Assembly (NCBI RefSeq): GCF_947498175.1
Contig: NZ_CANMJB010000008.1
Span: 70,234 to 103,112, forward strand
From: an uncultured Algimonas sp.
GTDB lineage: Bacteria > Pseudomonadota > Alphaproteobacteria > Caulobacterales > Maricaulaceae
Direction: 5' to 3'
Length of the DNA stretch: 32,879 nt
Part shown: positions 8,677 to 15,757 of the stretch, piece after piece
How positions within the stretch are numbered: the stretch's first letter is position 1
Layout: every line of letters starts with the position of its first letter
Position numbers and translations under genes: made by a program
The notes under the pieces: generated by a model
What the model was told of the DNA's origin: nothing
The model's database searches: none
The model's input: only the letters and a program-made list of their open reading frames with translations

Positions 8677-9413
8677 CTCAACTGGTCATTTCCAAGATCC
8701 ATGACGATGTCGTACCGATCACCTCGATAGGCCGAACGAGTCAATTCCACGGGCGTACCGTCTTTCAGGAAAGACCGCCGCTCGATCCGTAGAACCTCGC
8801 TGAATTCCCTTACGGACAGAAGCCCGGCCTCGGTGGGATTGGCAAGCGAGGCCTTAACCCTTTGCGTGCCTTGGACCGGACGATTTCCTCGACTTTCCAA
8901 GGCATGATACAGCGACTCGTCGATTTCATCGATGCTAGGCAATAGCCGCGCTGGAACGACGGCATGTTCGATGGCGACGGGTTCGTTTTCGAACTGCCGG
9001 ACACGTCCGAGACGAACGACCTTGTCTGTTTCCGATATTTGCAAGATCGTGGCTTCGTCGGCGGTCGGCATGCCGTAGGCCTTCACGATCCAGATCGCTT
9101 GGGATTTGTGACCTTTTGTCTCGGCATTGCTGGTGAAGCCCTTCAGACTTGACCCCAAATGCTCGACCTGCGGCAGGACGAAAGTCCCGGCGCCATGTTT
9201 GCGCTTGACGACCTTGTCCGCCTCCAGAACGCCAAGCGCTCGTCGTATCGTTACGCGCGATACCCCTGTGGTTTGACACAGTTCGCGTTCGGAGGGGAGG
9301 GCCTCGCCCGCCTCGATCTCGTTATTCTCAATGCAGACGCGGATCTTCTTGGCGATTTGCATGTAGTGCGGTGTGGAGACGGACTTGTCGGGGCCGATAT
9401 CAGTCAGACGCAT
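8673..9413 (-). CDS. GntR/HutC-family transcriptional regulator of amino-sugar catabolism
   Basis: The N-terminal winged helix-turn-helix is typical of GntR proteins (YMQIAKKIR, GEALPSEREL, VSRVTIRRAL, HGAGTFV). It is followed by a UTRA effector-binding domain, as in HutC/NagQ/YvoA proteins that sense phosphorylated amino sugars. I chose the ATG at 9413 (246 residues) over 9461, because AAGGG lies 7 bases upstream of 9413 while the longer form has no ribosome-binding site. It lies 126 bases downstream of murQ on the same strand, so it may be read from both the murQ promoter and one of its own. Likely targets are nagB-nagA, murQ and perhaps the TonB-dependent receptor; the effector is inferred to be GlcNAc-6-P or GlcN-6-P. 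Confidence 0.88.
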   Translation of the reverse strand: MRLTDIGPDKSVSTPHYMQIAKKIRVCIENNEIEAGEALPSERELCQTTGVSRVTIRRALGVLEADKVVKRKHGAGTFVLPQVEHLGSSLKGFTSNAETKGHKSQAIWIVKAYGMPTADEATILQISETDKVVRLGRVRQFENEPVAIEHAVVPARLLPSIDEIDESLYHALESRGNRPVQGTQRVKASLANPTEAGLLSVREFSEVLRIERRSFLKDGTPVELTRSAYRGDRYDIVMDLGNDQLS

Positions 9414-9539
9414 TCGGCAACCCTTCAAAGATGATCGTGGTAGATCCTCTTGGTGCGACATTACAAATCATGCCGCATCATTCTAGTGAGGAATATCGCA
9501 CAATCGACTTTCGACCAGAAGTAAATCCATGCGAGTGTG

Positions 9540-10433
9540 CTACGAAGATACGTAACCTTGCATATCGGATAAGGCCTGCCGCAAATTTCCACCCGCTTGT
9601 TTCAGTATTGTTTCGCTATCCGTCACGCTGGCGCCGAAACAGACTAATATAGCCGCCTTGATGTCATTGTCCGTTTCCATGAGCGCCGCACGCGCCGCAT
9701 CTGCCGAGCATGTCGCGATTTCGCTCACCATGTTCACGGCGCGCGCTTCGAGCTTGGTATTGGATATGATCATATCAACCATGAAGCCATTATAGACGCG
9801 GCCGAGGCAGGTCATAATGGTGGTCGACAACATATTCAGAACGGCTTTCTGCGCAGTCCCGGCCTTCATGCGCGTCGACCCAGCAATGATTTCGCTACCG
9901 GTTTCGACAAGGACGGGATAGTCGGCCTCCGTCAATATGGGAGTTCCAACATTGTTGGCAATGCCGATCGTCATTGCGCCACGAGCCTTCGCCTCTTTCA
10001 AAGCACCCAGCGTAAAAGGTGTGTGCCCGCTGGCCGCGACACAAAATACGACATCGTCAGGATATATATCGACATCCTGGATTGCGTTCCGGCCGTCTTC
10101 TGTCGAGTCTTCGGCGCCTTCGGCGCTTTTCATCAGCGCTTCCGTGCCGCCTGCCATGCAGAAAACAAGCCGGTCAAAGGACCAGCCAAAGGTCGGACCA
10201 AGCTCGGATCCGTCCAGAACCGCCAAGCGCCCGGACGTACCAGCACCGACATAGACCAAACGTCCTTTGTCTCCCAGTCTGAGCGCAGCCGCTTCCGCTG
10301 CTTTGGCAACGTCGTCCAGAGCCGACTGAACGGCGGCGACGGCGTCCACTTGTCCGTCATACATGGCCTGAACGGCCTCGCGGACGGGCCATATGTCCAG
10401 ATCAACATATTTACGGCTCGTCTCTTCAGTCAT
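9540..10433 (-). CDS. murQ: N-acetylmuramic acid 6-phosphate etherase
   Basis: MurQ removes the D-lactyl ether from MurNAc-6-P, giving GlcNAc-6-P, and so joins cell-wall recycling to NagA and NagB. The 297-residue protein is one SIS domain plus the family C-terminal extension. It shows VGAGTSGRLAVLDGSELGPTF (starting at residue 62), EGAEDS at 105-110 with the family's catalytic glutamate, CVAASGHTPF and GSTRMKAGTAQK, all typical. Family length is about 300 residues, so it is intact. A promoter with a palindrome over its -10 box lies just upstream. Its substrate needs a kinase (AnmK, or a MurNAc kinase) that is not in this window. Confidence 0.95.
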   Translation of the reverse strand: MTEETSRKYVDLDIWPVREAVQAMYDGQVDAVAAVQSALDDVAKAAEAAALRLGDKGRLVYVGAGTSGRLAVLDGSELGPTFGWSFDRLVFCMAGGTEALMKSAEGAEDSTEDGRNAIQDVDIYPDDVVFCVAASGHTPFTLGALKEAKARGAMTIGIANNVGTPILTEADYPVLVETGSEIIAGSTRMKAGTAQKAVLNMLSTTIMTCLGRVYNGFMVDMIISNTKLEARAVNMVSEIATCSADAARAALMETDNDIKAAILVCFGASVTDSETILKQAGGNLRQALSDMQGYVSS

Positions 10434-10459
10434 TGGGGGTCCGTGAACTATGAGAAAAT

Positions 10460-10487
10460 AGACTAGTCTCAGCTATGATCGTGTCAA
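10460..10487 (-). promoter_or_regulatory. Candidate murQ promoter with palindromic operator
   Basis: On the minus strand TTGACA (10482-10487) is followed after 16 bases by TAGTCT (10460-10465), good -35 and fair -10 boxes about 30 bases ahead of the murQ ATG. The -10 box is covered by a perfect 10-bp palindrome, AGACTAGTCT (10460-10469). Part of it recurs, nine of ten bases identical, upstream of nagB, which suggests one common repressor site. Confidence 0.5.
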
Positions 10488-10497
10488 TATGTGCCCT

Positions 10498-11153
10498 TCA
10501 CTGGTAAAGACGATACCGCTCTCTCACCACACGGAACTCCTTCAGATCCTGTTGGCAAGTCGTCCGGATTTCATGCTCTTCCAGACCCATCTTTATCTGC
10601 GCCATGAGCGCATCGTTCCTGGCCAGTTTGTTGAAGAAATTGTTCGGAAAAAACCGGTCATCTTCGGAAAGCGCCGCATGGAAATCGATCAGCCAGCGCA
10701 ACGTCAACCGGAGGCCTGCTGGATCCGCTTCGAAATCGAACGCTGACGTCCTGGATGTCGAATAAGATGATATCCACATCGTCAAGGTGCGCGGATGTCG
10801 GTTTCTTGTTCTGTCCGTAGAGAGAATATATCGGCAAACCAGTCCGCGCATCAACGCTATAATTGATATTCGTGCCCGCATCGCTTGTTCCGCGGAATCC
10901 ATGCTCGGGCGCGAAAAAACTTGCGGACCGAAATATTTGCGTCAAGTGGCGCATCGACGAGATGTTATATCTCCGGTCATGGAGGTTTAATTGGCAACCA
11001 CGGAGACGGATCGATCTTTAGGCAGAGGTCGAAAAGTTCTGAACTACCCGCCCCGACCTTCAGCGTGCCGGGTTGCAGCACGACATCGACTGCAGACTGG
11101 CAGCATATGAAGAGACACAGACCAAAATATGCCAACAAATTGAAAACATTCAT
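10498..11153 (-). pseudogene. namZ: Decayed namZ (DUF1343 exo-beta-N-acetylmuramidase)
   Basis: Three pieces of one gene lie in order but in three different minus-strand frames. The first (from 11153) has a signal-peptide-like helix (LLAYFGLCLFICC) followed by VVLQPGT, as at the N-terminus of NamZ. The second (from about 10954) has the strongest DUF1343 signature: FFAPEHGFRGTSDAG, TGLPIYSLYG and DDVDIILFDIQDV. The third ends at 10498 with a C-terminus like the family's (the last residues are RYRLY-Q). Only about 656 bp remain, where an intact NamZ of about 400 residues needs roughly 1.2 kb; the piece after DIQDV appears deleted. NamZ releases MurNAc from the non-reducing ends of glycan chains, so it would have supplied MurQ's pathway. 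Confidence 0.75.
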
Positions 11154-11394
11154 CGGTCTTGGGTTTACAGGACACATGATTATAACGTTGATGGCTCGAG
11201 CAAGACAGACCTTTGGTGCATTTCGCAAGCCTCTGGACCATAGACTTTGTAGAAGCCCATTCTGACTGGAGAATGTTGAAGTTGTACATCAGAAAGGGTG
11301 CTTAGGCTGTCTGAAAATGCCCGTAATTGTCAAGATTTGGCTTTACACGCTCCATGTCTCTGCCATTGATTTTGCTTAACGAGGAGTGCGGATC

Positions 11395-12447
11395 ATGGAA
11401 GTTGAACGAAGACATCTATTGGCGTTGTCCGCCTCGTTGACCCTCGCCGGTATGGTCGGAAACGCGGTTCCGGCGTTTTCGCAGACCACCGGTTTTTCGA
11501 AGATAAAACCGCCGCGCCTTAAGGCAGGGGATGTGGTCGGCTTGGTCTCTCCCGCCAGCAAAAGCCTGGAGCGCTTTGAATACCAGATCTCTGAAGAGGT
11601 CGTGACGGCATTGGGTCTTGTGCCTCGGCGCGGTCGATATGTCGGTGAGGACTTTGGATATTTCGCTGCGCAGGACAAAGAGCGGGCCTCGGACATCAAC
11701 ACTATGTTTGCGGATGAATCGGTTAAGGCCATCATGGCCGTGCGTGGCGGCTGGGGCTCTGCGCGGATACTGCCCTTTCTCGATTACGATCTGATACGGG
11801 CCAATCCAAAACCGCTTATCGGGTATAGCGACATCACCGCCCTGCATCTGGCACTACAGGCGAAAACGGGACTTGTCAGCTTTCACGGACCGAATGCCGC
11901 CAGTGCCTGGGGCAAAAGGACGTTGGAATATTTTCATCCTCTGCTCTTTGGCGGCGCAATGCCGACTTACACCAATCCCGTTCTCGATAGTGATCGCCTT
12001 GTCCAGCGCAAATGGCGCACGCAGACGATTACTGGAGGTACGGCAAGGGGCTATCTCGTCGGCGGGAACCTAACCGTTATGACGGCTTTGGTCGGAACAC
12101 CCTATATGCCTGATACGGATGGTGGCATTCTATTTTTGGAAGATATTGGCGAGGCTGAATATCGTGTCGACCGGATGCTGACGCAACTGGGACAAGCGGG
12201 CCTGTTAAGTGGTTTGAAGGGTATTGTGTTTGGCCAATGCACCGACTGTAAGACGTCAAATGGGAGTGGGTTCGAGCTGGCCGAAATCCTAAGTCAGCAC
12301 TTCAAACCGCTCGGTATACCGGTTTTCCACGGCGCATTTTTTGGCCATATGGCCGACCAGTTTACCGTGCCTCTCGGCATCAGGGCAGAGCTTAATGCCG
12401 ATAATGGAACACTTCGCTTATTGGAAGCCGCAGTGAGTTATTTATAG
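11395..12447 (+). CDS. ldcA: LD-carboxypeptidase (S66 family), exported
   Basis: S66 peptidases remove the terminal D-Ala from tetrapeptide muropeptides, which allows the tripeptide to be reused. The S66 triad is readable as Ser145 (GYSDITAL), Glu249 (FLEDIGEAEYRVDRML) and His318 (GHMADQFTVPLG). I prefer the ATG at 11395 over the GTG at 11386, because GAGGAG (11381-11386) is then 8 bases upstream. Unlike the cytoplasmic E. coli enzyme, this protein begins with a signal sequence containing twin arginines (ERRHLLALS, cleavage after about Ser29), so it is probably exported, perhaps by Tat. It diverges from the decayed namZ and is the last recognisable gene of the cell-wall locus before the island. 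Confidence 0.9.
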   Translation: MEVERRHLLALSASLTLAGMVGNAVPAFSQTTGFSKIKPPRLKAGDVVGLVSPASKSLERFEYQISEEVVTALGLVPRRGRYVGEDFGYFAAQDKERASDINTMFADESVKAIMAVRGGWGSARILPFLDYDLIRANPKPLIGYSDITALHLALQAKTGLVSFHGPNAASAWGKRTLEYFHPLLFGGAMPTYTNPVLDSDRLVQRKWRTQTITGGTARGYLVGGNLTVMTALVGTPYMPDTDGGILFLEDIGEAEYRVDRMLTQLGQAGLLSGLKGIVFGQCTDCKTSNGSGFELAEILSQHFKPLGIPVFHGAFFGHMADQFTVPLGIRAELNADNGTLRLLEAAVSYL

Positions 12448-12782
12448 CGCATGTATAGAATAAAAAAGGTTTTCTGTGACGATCACAACTGTAATCTAAG
12501 GCGTCTTCTGCTTCTATACGACTGTAGATATGTAAAAATTAGAAGTTTTAGTCTTACCGGTATTAAAATCAATTGTGTGAGGGCGTAATTGAATGTGCCG
12601 GATTTAATGCAAGTGCCCACCACGATTCTGAAGGTTTTGGTTCAGGCTTTGCATCTCGGCCACGTTGCACCGCTCTAATATTACATGATCTGTCGTACAA
12701 ATGTCATGTAATCTAAGGACGTTGTAGGCTGGACAAGGAAAACGCAGGTTTTCCAATACCTTGAGTGTGCGTGTTAAGGGTA
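12448..12782. other. Intergenic region between ldcA and the island
   Basis: No gene is visible. An inverted repeat ATTACATGA/TCATGTAAT (12680-12688 and 12704-12712, 15-base loop) overlaps the second of two copies of TGTAATCTAAGG (12490-12501 and 12707-12718). Neither shows a T-tract, so a terminator for ldcA is not evident. Before insertion of the island this stretch would have lain directly downstream of the tRNA-Arg gene. Confidence 0.5.
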
Positions 12783-12799
12783 TTATGGCGCACCGGGGA
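12783..12799. repeat. Island attachment site, distal copy (attL)
   Basis: This is the 17-bp copy TTATGGCGCACCGGGGA at the end of the island away from the integrase. It is identical to 24836-24852, and the match stops on both sides (A against T before, T against G after). It matches the tRNA-Arg 3' end including CCA but lacks the rest of the tRNA. Confidence 0.85.
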
Positions 12800-13063
12800 T
12801 GGGCGGCCCCAAGGCTATATTTTCTATGTATTTCAATATCCTATAAGGTGCATGGTTGTCAACGCACCCTTGGTTTCAACTGCTTTCCACCCCCCAGCGC
12901 TTTCGCGCCGATCTGGCGCAGAACTAGCGCGCCAGACCCGCCAAGCCAGAGGCTATTCGTAGCTTAAGCGTTAAGCGAATAGCCTGCCCGTCCGGCGAGG
13001 ACGCAGGCCAAAGGCTGCGGCTGGGTATGTGGTCGATGGCCCTTCTCTAGCGGGTCGTCTATC
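12800..13063. other. Island end with strong inverted repeats, no gene
   Basis: No coding region is supported in these 264 bases. TCTGGCGC/GCGCCAGA (12912-12919 and 12929-12936) forms an 8-bp hairpin. AGGCTATTCG/CGAATAGCCT (12950-12959 and 12976-12985) encloses a further CTTAA-GCG-TTAAG, giving a 15-bp stem with a 3-base bulge and a 3-base loop. The second lies some 80 bases beyond the res stop and may end leftward transcription by structure, but lacks a T-tract. Recombination-protein binding near attL is another possible role. Confidence 0.5.
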
Positions 13064-15757
13064 TTATCCGCACTTCGCAATAACGCCTTCAAGGGTCGCG
13101 CTGGCGTTGATATCGCTCTCCGAAACCAGCAAATATTTCCATGTCTTTCCGCCGGTCTCGAACTGGTTTGCATGGAACACCCACGTCTCAGCGGCCCGCT
13201 TCTTTTCGAGGACAACAGGATCTTGCATATCGCGATCAGCCTTAACTTCGACAACTAGCTTCAGGTCTGTTGTCTCAACGACGAAGTCCGGTTCGTATGG
13301 TTTGTTCGTGTCATATTCGATCCTGAACTGCTTCGGCGCTGGCTTCAGCCACCAGAGAACGTCGCTTTCGAAATCGCTGTCGATGAGGACTGCAAAGCGA
13401 CGCTCGGGATCAGAATCGAACTTATGGAAGTGGTCTGGAGACTTGTTCCCGCCCTTGAAAACGAAGTTCTTCGTAGCAGACAAAGGCTTGGCCGCCTGAT
13501 TGAGAAATAGCTGCTTAGTCGGTGAGAATGAGAACTGTCGGCCTGTGAAAGCACGATAGGACCGCGTGACCTTCGGGATGTATTCTGCGGGGGTTTGCCG
13601 ATAGTGCTTTTTCATCTGCCTATAGATAAATTCGGCAAGCTGACGGCCGTGAGACAGTGCGATATTCTCGACGGCCTCATCGCCCTCCGCATAGCTTTGA
13701 ATGAAAGCGACAGACTGACCCGCGAGCTTATAAAGGAGTTCAGCTTGGCTATCGTAGTCAATATCGGGATAGTCCATCAGATGTTTGACAATGTAGTTTT
13801 CAACGCGCTCTTCTTTCGGCGCATCTAGTGTCCTAGCGAGTTCCGTTCGGATTTCATCCCTCAACTGTTGGATTATCAGCCGCTCTGAAATCGGCTGGAA
13901 CCGGGACTGATTGCTTGTATCTAGGTCGAAATCTTCAAACCAGAAGTTCACTTCATTGCTCGGCAAGACCACGATGTCTGGGATTTCAATGAGGTTTTCA
14001 GTAAAGACCTTTGTGACCTGAGCGACCATTCTTTCCAGGTCCGGTGCATCTACTATCCCTTCAAGCGCGCCTTGCTGTCGCTCCTGCATCATCGAAACGC
14101 GCTTGACGATTTCCTTCTGTCTGTCTGCCGTTGATAGCTCGTTTGCGCCTGAGACTACGTGGCCCATGGCGTTCAGTACGTTGAGAATATCCTTTGCAGT
14201 CTCCTGCTCTATCGGTGTGTTGTATGTAATTTCCGACTGACTTTGGGCGTCATTGACCTCCAGCCCAATCTGAGACTCAACGGTAGCCGCACCAGTCATC
14301 GCGGCGATGTAGGCGGGCACAGACTCCACGATGACCTTGGTATCGTCGCTTATATCCCCACCTTCTCCAATCGTCAGGGTCTTGAGTTTTACGACAGAAT
14401 CGTCAGCCTTGGCGCGGTCAACGATGTCTTGAAATTTATCATGGGCGATAACGGTTAGACGATCCACGTCTGGGTTCCCTGTCCTCTCGCCGTAAGGCAA
14501 TCGTAGGCCTCGCCCAAGGGTCTGTTCCGTTAGGATTTCTGAAGCTGAAGCGCGTAAGGGGACGATGGTGTAAAGGTTCGTGACATCCCAACCTTCCTTG
14601 AGCTTGTTCACATGGATGACAATATCCGTGTCATTCGTCGTTTCCAGACCGACCAATCGATCCATTGCTTCATTGCTCTCATCACCTTTTAGCTTCGAAT
14701 GCACCTCGGCCACGCGACCGATGAATGCACCGTTGAAGAAGGAGTCGCTTTCGATCTTGGCCCTAATCGCAGCGGCGTGTTCCGTGTTTTGCGCGACAAC
14801 CAGCATAAAGGGGTGGACGCGCTTGCGGCCTGTCTGTCTGGCATAGAGATCAAGCTCTGCATCGACGTGGTTGTGATAGTGGATGCCGTCTTCGAGCATG
14901 ATCTGCTCAAGCTGGTCCTGGTCGAGGCCATCCTTTCGGAAGTCGGCGCGGGTCAAAACGGCAGGCTCTTTCACATAGCTATCTGCCATCGCATTGCCGA
15001 GGCCATAGAAATAGATGACGTTCTTGAAGTCCTTGGGCTTTGCGCCGACTGTCTTCGGCGTGGCGGTCAACTCGATCCCGAGTTTAGGCGATAGTTCGAA
15101 GATCGCCTTAGTCGCGGCCTTGGCGCGGTAACGATGGGCTTCGTCCATGAACATGACGAGGTCGTCCAGACCTGCCAGATAGTCGAAGTAAGAGTCGCCA
15201 ATCGTCTCCTTGAATCCCTTGATACGGCCTGCGTCCTTGTTGATCTTATCGACGTTGAAGATGTTTATGATCGTATCGTCGAAGAGGTCACTGCCGCGCA
15301 CACCACGGCCTTGCTCCCAGGTGTCACCTGTCACGATGACCGGAGGTTTTTGCGCAAATTCCCGAATGCCGCGAAACACGTATTTGGGCGAGGACTGCAC
15401 TGAAAAGTCGTCGATCAGCTTCTCATAGATGGTCGTATTGGGCGCGAGCACGAAAAAGTTTCGCGACCGTCCCGTCTGGAAAAGATAGGTGATCATCGCA
15501 CCCATCAAGCGGGTTTTACCGACACCCGTAGCGAGAGCAAAACAGAGCGACGGAAACTGACGTTCGAAGCTCTCGACAGTAGGGTATTTCGCGGCAATCT
15601 CAGCCAGCAGATTTTTTACATCCGTGGTTTGGTCAAAGTCCATCAACCCTAATACATCCGCTAGAATATCAAGGGACTCTTCCTGCGGTGTGCGGAGCGA
15701 CAAGCGCTGGCCGATGCCGCGCTTGATCTTGGCTTCGTCAATGTGAGGCTTACGCAT
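13064..15757 (-). CDS. res: Type III restriction enzyme Res-like helicase-nuclease
   Basis: This 897-residue protein is an SF2 helicase with Walker A ATGVGKT (76-82), DEAH (205-208) and TATP (231-234), followed in the C-terminal part by a PD-(D/E)XK nuclease: Asp824 in EPDFVVE and Glu837-x-Lys839 in VVEVKA. This is the architecture of type III Res subunits, which translocate on DNA with their Mod partner and cut near the recognition site. The ATG at 15757 overlaps the end of mod by 8 bases and has GGAGGA seven bases upstream, so it is preferred over an in-frame start further upstream inside mod. It is the last gene of the five-gene leftward operon. Catalytic motifs look intact. Confidence 0.92.
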   Translation of the reverse strand: MRKPHIDEAKIKRGIGQRLSLRTPQEESLDILADVLGLMDFDQTTDVKNLLAEIAAKYPTVESFERQFPSLCFALATGVGKTRLMGAMITYLFQTGRSRNFFVLAPNTTIYEKLIDDFSVQSSPKYVFRGIREFAQKPPVIVTGDTWEQGRGVRGSDLFDDTIINIFNVDKINKDAGRIKGFKETIGDSYFDYLAGLDDLVMFMDEAHRYRAKAATKAIFELSPKLGIELTATPKTVGAKPKDFKNVIYFYGLGNAMADSYVKEPAVLTRADFRKDGLDQDQLEQIMLEDGIHYHNHVDAELDLYARQTGRKRVHPFMLVVAQNTEHAAAIRAKIESDSFFNGAFIGRVAEVHSKLKGDESNEAMDRLVGLETTNDTDIVIHVNKLKEGWDVTNLYTIVPLRASASEILTEQTLGRGLRLPYGERTGNPDVDRLTVIAHDKFQDIVDRAKADDSVVKLKTLTIGEGGDISDDTKVIVESVPAYIAAMTGAATVESQIGLEVNDAQSQSEITYNTPIEQETAKDILNVLNAMGHVVSGANELSTADRQKEIVKRVSMMQERQQGALEGIVDAPDLERMVAQVTKVFTENLIEIPDIVVLPSNEVNFWFEDFDLDTSNQSRFQPISERLIIQQLRDEIRTELARTLDAPKEERVENYIVKHLMDYPDIDYDSQAELLYKLAGQSVAFIQSYAEGDEAVENIALSHGRQLAEFIYRQMKKHYRQTPAEYIPKVTRSYRAFTGRQFSFSPTKQLFLNQAAKPLSATKNFVFKGGNKSPDHFHKFDSDPERRFAVLIDSDFESDVLWWLKPAPKQFRIEYDTNKPYEPDFVVETTDLKLVVEVKADRDMQDPVVLEKKRAAETWVFHANQFETGGKTWKYLLVSESDINASATLEGVIAKCG

